Source: an uncultured beta proteobacterium
GTDB taxonomy: Bacteria; Pseudomonadota; Gammaproteobacteria; Burkholderiales; Rhodocyclaceae
Assembly (NCBI GenBank): GCA_903930395.1
Contig: CAIYYE010000066.1
Span: 1-10,909, forward strand
DNA: 10,909 nt
Direction: 5' to 3'
Made by a program: the position numbers and the translations under genes. Below, in pieces: positions 7,060 through 10,909 of this stretch (positions within the stretch are counted from its first letter, which is position 1; every line of letters starts with the position of its first letter). The notes under the pieces were generated by a model. That model was not told the origin of the DNA. It made no database searches and was given only the letters and a program-made list of their open reading frames with translations.

Positions 7060-7766
7060 TGGCAGGCACCCTCTATCTGATACCGGTGCCGCTCGGCCCG
7101 ACAGCGCCGCAGGAATCATTGCCCGCCAATGTCCTGGCCGCTATCCGACCATTGACCTATTTCGTTGTTGAGCAGGCCAAGACGGCACGCGCCTTCCTGA
7201 AGGCCGCCGGCACTGACTTGCCCTTGCAGGAATTGAAGCTCGAGGAACTCAACGAGCACACCAAGGCCAACGAACTCGACCGCCTGCTCGAACCGCTGCG
7301 CGCCGGTCACAACATCGGCTTGCTCTCTGAGGCGGGCTGTCCGGCGGTGGCCGACCCCGGCGCCAATCTGGTGGCACTGGCGCAACAGGAAAATATCCGC
7401 GTCGTACCGCTCATCGGCCCCTCCTCGCTCCTGCTCGCCCTGATGGCCTCGGGCCTGAACGGGCAACGCTTCGCCTTTCAGGGCTATTTGCCGGCCAAAG
7501 AGGTGGATCGCACAAAAGCCCTGCGCGACCTCGAAAGCGAATCGAAAAAGCGTCAGCAGACCCAGTTGTTCATCGAAACGCCCTACCGCAACCGGGCCAT
7601 GTTCGATGCCATTCTGCAGGCCTGCCAGCCGAGCACTCGGCTGACCGTGGCGACCGACCTGACCCTGCCGGGCGAATCCGTGCTGACACGCACAATTGCG
7701 GCCTGGAAAAAACAAACGCCGCCCGAAATCGAGCGGCGTCCGACGGTTTTCCTGCTCCTCGGTTAG
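7059..7766 (+). CDS. RsmI-like SAM-dependent methyltransferase (short paralogue)
   Basis: Tetrapyrrole-methylase-fold protein of 235 residues, related to RsmI, which 2'-O-methylates C1402 of 16S rRNA. Shared landmarks are the N-terminal LYLIPVPLGP, GLLSEAGCPAVADPG (87-101), VVPLIGPSSLLLALMASGL (115-133), FQGYLPAK (140-147) and FIETPYRN (171-178). It differs from true RsmI: the PIGN loop reads PLGP, the AEDTR segment reads VVEQAKTAR, and the C-terminal domain of about 50 residues is missing. It is therefore probably the separate short family common in betaproteobacteria rather than the housekeeping RsmI, and its substrate is unknown. The ATG overlaps the maf stop. Its last four bases overlap the convergent sppA, and its 3' end holds the sppA terminator. 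Confidence 0.85.
   Translation: MAGTLYLIPVPLGPTAPQESLPANVLAAIRPLTYFVVEQAKTARAFLKAAGTDLPLQELKLEELNEHTKANELDRLLEPLRAGHNIGLLSEAGCPAVADPGANLVALAQQENIRVVPLIGPSSLLLALMASGLNGQRFAFQGYLPAKEVDRTKALRDLESESKKRQQTQLFIETPYRNRAMFDAILQACQPSTRLTVATDLTLPGESVLTRTIAAWKKQTPPEIERRPTVFLLLG
7707..7739 (-). terminator. Intrinsic terminator of the rluC-sppA operon, inside the methyltransferase gene
   Basis: A 7-bp GC-rich stem (acgccgc at 7716-7722 with gcggcgt at 7733-7739) and a 10-nt loop. On the minus strand it is followed by TTTGTTTTTT (7716-7707), partly overlapping the stem base. It starts 24 nt past the sppA stop, where a terminator for the leftward operon is expected, yet it lies wholly within the last codons of the convergent methyltransferase gene. 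On the plus strand the same stem is followed by CCGACGGTTTT, so it could weakly terminate that transcript too. Confidence 0.75.
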
Positions 7767-8725
7767 CGCAGGCTGACGGCAGCGGCGCTTTCCGAAAAGC
7801 CTTTCCAGAAGCCGGCCGAGGTGCTGGCACCCAGGCGCTTGGCAAAACGTTCGGCGATATTGTCCTTGACCGAATAATCGAGCACTTTCTCGGCCTTGAT
7901 GATGTCACGCGCGACCGAATCGACGCTGCCGAAACCATCGGCCAGACCCAGTTGAACGCTCTGCGCCCCAGTCCACATCAGGCCGGAGAACATGTCCGGC
8001 GTTTCCTTGAGCCGATTGCCGCGTCCGGTTTTGACGACGTCGATGAACTGCTGGTGAATGTCGTTGAGCAGCGTCTGGGCATGCGCCTTGTGTTGCGGCG
8101 CCTGCGGCGAGAACGGATCAAGGAAGCCCTTGTTTTCGCCGGCTGTGAGCAGGCGACGTTCGACCCCGGCCTTGTCCATTGTGCCGGTGAAGCCGAAGCC
8201 GTCCATCAGGACACCGATCGAGCCAACGATGCTGGCCTTGTTGACGAAAATCATGTCAGCGGCTGCGGCCACGAAATAACCGCCTGAGGCGCACATGTCT
8301 TCGACCACGACATAGAGCAGCTTGTCCGGATGCTTGCCACGCAGGCGGCGTATTTCATCGTTGATGATGCCCGCCTGGACCGGGCTGCCACCCGGACTGT
8401 TGATGCGCAGGATGACGCCGGCGACATTCTTTTCCTCGAAGGCGCTGCTCAAGGCAGCGACGAGATTTTCGGCATTGCTCTCACCCTTGGCTTCAATGAC
8501 ACCGTTCAGATTAACCAGGGCGGTGTGGCGCTCCTGGTGCTCGGCACCGGTCCCCCAATCGACGAAGGCAATCAGTACGGCCAAAAGGTAAACAAAACCC
8601 AGGGTCTTGAAGGCGATGCCCCAGCGGCGACGGGCGCGCTGCTCGTCAAGCGCGGCGAACACCAGTCTTTCCAGGGTTTTCCGCTCCCAGGCGGAATCAT
8701 TGTTGGGCGGTTGGGGGCTATCCAT
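7763..8725 (-). CDS. sppA: Signal peptide peptidase SppA, 36-kDa type (S49 family)
   Basis: Membrane-anchored serine-lysine protease that degrades cleaved signal peptides and membrane-protein fragments. The 320-residue product is the short single-domain type. It has a charged cytoplasmic N-terminus, one membrane segment (about 37-56) and then the ClpP-like protease domain. Landmarks are LRINSPGGSPVQAG (106-119), the nucleophile Ser147 in MCASGGYFVAAAAD, SIVGSIGVL (165-173) and the general-base Lys199 in GENKGFLDPF; Ser147 and Lys199 have the same numbers as in B. subtilis SppA. The ATG at 8725 lies inside the end of the Rieske gene (8-nt overlap) with only a weak purine-rich SD, so translation is probably coupled. 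It ends in a 4-nt convergent overlap with the methyltransferase gene. Confidence 0.95.
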   Translation of the reverse strand: MDSPQPPNNDSAWERKTLERLVFAALDEQRARRRWGIAFKTLGFVYLLAVLIAFVDWGTGAEHQERHTALVNLNGVIEAKGESNAENLVAALSSAFEEKNVAGVILRINSPGGSPVQAGIINDEIRRLRGKHPDKLLYVVVEDMCASGGYFVAAAADMIFVNKASIVGSIGVLMDGFGFTGTMDKAGVERRLLTAGENKGFLDPFSPQAPQHKAHAQTLLNDIHQQFIDVVKTGRGNRLKETPDMFSGLMWTGAQSVQLGLADGFGSVDSVARDIIKAEKVLDYSVKDNIAERFAKRLGASTSAGFWKGFSESAAAVSLR

Positions 8726-9077
8726 GATTATTTTCTTGGTCTAAAAAAATCTGTCCATCGATCTCGTGAATCTTCAAGGGCTTCAAACCTTTCCCCTGAC
8801 AGCGTCCACCGAGACATCTACCCGACTCGGGAGCATAAAGCGCGCCATGAATCGAGCAGATCAAGTATAGCTTGGAATGATCGAAGAACTCGCCCGGCTG
8901 CCAGTCGAGTTCGGCCGGAACATGGCCGCATTCATTGAAATAGGCATACGCCTGCCCACGAAAGCGAATGACGAATGCCGGAACGTCGCGTTCATGGCGC
9001 CTGATCTTGAAGCGAAAGCCCCGCCCGGCCTCGATCACGTCCTGGCTGGCGCAGATCAGGCGTGATTCAGCAGCCAC
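8718..9077 (-). CDS. Small Rieske [2Fe-2S] protein
   Basis: Stand-alone Rieske ferredoxin-like domain of 119 residues. The cluster ligands are present: Cys50-Gly-His52 (ECGHVPAELD) and Cys74-x2-His77 (CSIHGALYAPESGRCLGGRCQGKGLKPL). There is no signal peptide or membrane segment, so it should be cytosolic, unlike the bc1 Rieske protein. The chosen start is a GTG at 9077 with AGGA about 9 nt upstream, giving MAAESRLICASQDV; it overlaps the HAD gene by 22 nt and sppA by 8 nt. The wide overlaps indicate a single tightly coupled operon. Partner oxidase or oxygenase subunits are not nearby, so the electron partner and role are unknown; a soluble electron carrier or a redox sensor are possibilities. 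Confidence 0.9.
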   Translation of the reverse strand: MAAESRLICASQDVIEAGRGFRFKIRRHERDVPAFVIRFRGQAYAYFNECGHVPAELDWQPGEFFDHSKLYLICSIHGALYAPESGRCLGGRCQGKGLKPLKIHEIDGQIFLDQENNHG

Positions 9078-9706
9078 CTGTCGAGTTCCTCAACACTATG
9101 CAGGCAGGCCACCGGCTTGTGTTCCAGCAGGTGATCGTGCGAATGGGCGCCATAGGTCACGGCCAGGCTATCAACGCCCGCATTCGTAGCCATCAGCAGG
9201 TCGTGCGAGGTGTCGCCGATCATTACCGTAGCCTCGGCAGCGACACCAAATTCAGCCATCAACTCTTCCAGCATCTGCGGATGCGGCTTCGAATGGCACT
9301 CGTCGGCGCAGCGCGATGCCTGAAACAAGGGACGCAGCCCCGAGTGATCGAATGCCCGCTCAAGCCCAAGCCGGCTCTTGCCGGTTGCCACAGCCAGGAT
9401 ATGCCCGGCCGCCTGCAGTCGTTGCAGCATCTCGGACACACCCTTGAACAAGGTCAGGCCATGGTCACCGGACAGATAGTGAAAGCGATAGCGCTCAACC
9501 ATCGCTGCCGTGCCATCGGGCGGCAAATCCGGCACGGCGTGGCGCAAGGCGTCAGCCAGCCCCAGACCAATCACGTGCCGCGCGCGGGCATCATCCGGGA
9601 CAGCCAGTCCCAGATCACGGGCCGATGCCTGAATGGCATGCACGATGGCACCTGCCGAGTCGAGCAGCGTGCCATCCCAGTCAAACACTACCAGTTCGTA
9701 TTTCAT
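9056..9706 (-). CDS. HAD-superfamily hydrolase, phosphoglycolate phosphatase-like
   Basis: Phosphatase of the HAD-IA group, 216 residues. Motif I DWDGTLLDS has nucleophile Asp9 and acid/base Asp11, motif II has Thr108 (VATGKSRLGL), motif III has Lys140 (HSKPHPQMLEEL) and motif IV is MIGDTSHDLLMA with Asp165 and Asp169. Residues of about 15-85 form the helical cap. It resembles Gph, which removes 2-phosphoglycolate, but the cap is too divergent to fix the substrate by eye; a housecleaning sugar or nucleotide phosphatase is also possible. The start overlaps the rluC stop (ATGA, 4 nt), so translation is coupled. Genes of this type commonly sit next to rluC in betaproteobacteria (established from memory). 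Confidence 0.92.
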   Translation of the reverse strand: MKYELVVFDWDGTLLDSAGAIVHAIQASARDLGLAVPDDARARHVIGLGLADALRHAVPDLPPDGTAAMVERYRFHYLSGDHGLTLFKGVSEMLQRLQAAGHILAVATGKSRLGLERAFDHSGLRPLFQASRCADECHSKPHPQMLEELMAEFGVAAEATVMIGDTSHDLLMATNAGVDSLAVTYGAHSHDHLLEHKPVACLHSVEELDRWLLNHA

Positions 9707-10707
9707 CGATTACCCAATATTTCTGCCAGATTATCGGCTGTGAATTCCCTGTCCTTTTTCCCGTCCACCGCGGCAATATAGCCGCCAAAACTGTCCGGCA
9801 ACGGGGCGATGCATTCGAGCGGCGCCGCCGTCAGCGGGTGCCGGAAAGCCATCCGCCAGGCATGCAGGGCCATGCGTTTCAGGCCATCGCGCTTGAGATT
9901 CTTGTTCAGAGCGAAATCGCCGTACTTCTCGTCACCGAGGATGGGAAAGCCGAGGTGCGCCAGATGTACGCGGATCTGGTGGGTGCGCCCGGTTTTCAGT
10001 TGTGCTTCAAGCAGACTCATGTCCGGCCAGCGCGCCAGCAGACGGAAAATGGTGTGCGAAGCCTTGCCTTCAGGATTGACCGCGACACGCCGCTCGCCAC
10101 CCTCGGTCAGGTATTTGTGCAAGGGCAATTTGACATGCTGGGTAGTGTTCATCCAGCGCCCCTTGACCAGCACCAGGTAACGCTTGTCGGCGCCTGCCCC
10201 GTGTTCGCGGAACATGTCATGCAGTGCAGTCAGGGCCAGGCGTTTCTTGCCGACGAGCAGCACGCCGGAGGTTTCCCGGTCGAGGCGGTGAGCCAACTCC
10301 AGGAACTTGGCCTGCGGGCGCTGACGGCGCAAGGCTTCGATCACGCCAAAACTGACGCCGCTGCCGCCATGCACGGCAATGCCTTCCGGCTTGTCGATGA
10401 CGAGCATTGCCTCATCTTCATAGATGATGGGCAGATCGACGCGCTCTTTGGCGACTTCATCGACCTCGTTCTGCGGTCGCTCGGCGATGCGGATGGGCGG
10501 GATGCGCACTTTATCATCCATGCAAAGGCGATAAGTCGCATCCACCCGGCCGCTATTCACCCGTACTTCGCCGCTGCGCAAAATCCGGTAAATATGGCTC
10601 TTGGGAACCCCCTTGCAATGCCGGATCAAAAAGTTGTCGAGCCGCTGCCCCGCTTCCTCTTCACTGATCTGCAAATGCGTGACTGAATTGTTACCTGACA
10701 CGGTCAT
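9703..10707 (-). CDS. rluC: 23S rRNA pseudouridine synthase (RluC type)
   Basis: Isomerises uridine to pseudouridine in 23S rRNA; E. coli RluC modifies positions 955, 2504 and 2580. The 334-residue product has an N-terminal S4 RNA-binding domain (about 20-75, RLDNFLIRHCKGVPKSHIYRILRSGEVRVN), then the RluA-type catalytic domain with the HRLDRETSG motif and catalytic Asp143 (E. coli Asp144). Further landmarks are KRYLVLVKG, LKTGRTHQIRVHLAHLGFPILGDEKYGD and the LHAWRMAFRHP block. The KGVPKSHIYRILRSGEVRVN stretch favours RluC over RluA or RluD. The ATG at 10707 gives the right N-terminal length but has no SD. It is first in the rluC-HAD-Rieske-sppA operon and divergent from the presumed rne leader. 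Confidence 0.95.
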   Translation of the reverse strand: MTVSGNNSVTHLQISEEEAGQRLDNFLIRHCKGVPKSHIYRILRSGEVRVNSGRVDATYRLCMDDKVRIPPIRIAERPQNEVDEVAKERVDLPIIYEDEAMLVIDKPEGIAVHGGSGVSFGVIEALRRQRPQAKFLELAHRLDRETSGVLLVGKKRLALTALHDMFREHGAGADKRYLVLVKGRWMNTTQHVKLPLHKYLTEGGERRVAVNPEGKASHTIFRLLARWPDMSLLEAQLKTGRTHQIRVHLAHLGFPILGDEKYGDFALNKNLKRDGLKRMALHAWRMAFRHPLTAAPLECIAPLPDSFGGYIAAVDGKKDREFTADNLAEILGNR

Positions 10708-10717
10708 TTTCTAATAT
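10688..10717 (+). promoter_or_regulatory. Candidate rightward promoter (presumed rne promoter)
   Basis: TTGTTA (10688-10693) and TAATAT (10712-10717) are separated by 18 nt; an alternative -10 is TATACT at 10715-10720. The boxes overlap the start of rluC, which runs the other way. It would drive the structured leader to its right. A moderate match only. Confidence 0.4.
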
Positions 10718-10909
10718 ACTGCCTGCGTTCTACGTCTCGGTTTGCAAGAGATGCCGAACCGTCAGACCGTTTGTGCCCTCGCGCTAAAAGCGCGACCGCC
10801 GGGCGGCAGGCTCGAAAGTCTCACCTGTGCCAACTGCCCAGGCCAGACCAACGTAAAACGACTGGTTAAGTTCACTCACCAAAAGTAGTGATGTTAATGG
10901 ATAAGCCCA
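10718..10909 (+). promoter_or_regulatory. Structured non-coding stretch, probably the 5' leader of rne
   Basis: About 190 nt without a convincing coding region. It holds several hairpins: CGGTT (10738-10742) with AACCG (10757-10761), extended by GCA/TGC; a tight 7-bp stem tcgcgct/agcgcga at 10779-10795; a CCGC/GCGG hairpin at 10796-10806; GGCAG (10805-10809) with CTGCC (10834-10838); and TCACT/AGTGA near 10872-10891. In E. coli rne is divergent from rluC and has a long structured 5' UTR through which RNase E limits its own synthesis. Position and structure fit that role, but no RNase E N-terminus is visible, so this remains an inference. Confidence 0.45.

Noticed and set aside
10751..10888. 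45-codon plus-strand open frame in the presumed rne leader
   Set aside because: The only upstream purines (AAGAG) touch the ATG, it spans strong hairpins and its peptide has no recognisable feature; a leader peptide cannot be excluded but is not supported.
1..10909. Search for a novel defence, mobile or biosynthetic system
   Set aside because: All coding space is filled by recognisable housekeeping families; no transposase, integrase, repeat array, att-like duplication or compositional break was seen.

Overview
This window is a compact chromosomal housekeeping region. Protein character, gene order and moderately high GC suggest a betaproteobacterium, most likely of the Rhodocyclales (Dechloromonas/Azonexus-like). 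The taxonomic call is inference from memory, because no search could be run. I see no mobile elements, CRISPR arrays, tRNAs or rRNAs, and no evidence of a previously undescribed system.

Minus strand, 6367 down to 1: a fatty-acid and phospholipid synthesis operon in the order yceD (DUF177), rpmF (L32), plsX, fabH, fabD, fabG, acpP, fabF, then the start of a ygfX-like membrane protein that runs off the left edge. A strong sigma70-type promoter (TTGACT, 17 nt, TATCAT) lies just upstream of yceD. Three strong hairpins punctuate the operon: a terminator-like one between rpmF and plsX, one between acpP and fabF, and a very stable one that buries the ygfX-like start codon. They probably set different expression levels along the operon.

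Plus strand, 6478 to 7766: maf/yceF (nucleotide pyrophosphatase) followed, with a 1-nt overlap, by a short RsmI-family methyltransferase paralogue. This pair is transcribed divergently from yceD.

Minus strand, 10707 down to 7763: four overlapping genes, rluC (23S pseudouridine synthase), a phosphoglycolate-phosphatase-like HAD hydrolase, a small Rieske [2Fe-2S] protein and sppA (signal peptide peptidase). sppA converges on the methyltransferase gene, and the sppA terminator lies inside the methyltransferase coding sequence.

Right edge, 10708 to 10909: a hairpin-rich non-coding stretch reading rightward from a candidate promoter divergent from rluC. By comparison with the E. coli rne-rluC arrangement this is probably the 5' leader of rne (RNase E), but no rne coding sequence is visible here. 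The points worth a second look are regulatory: the operon hairpins, the inverted repeat between maf and yceD, and the terminator embedded in a coding gene.
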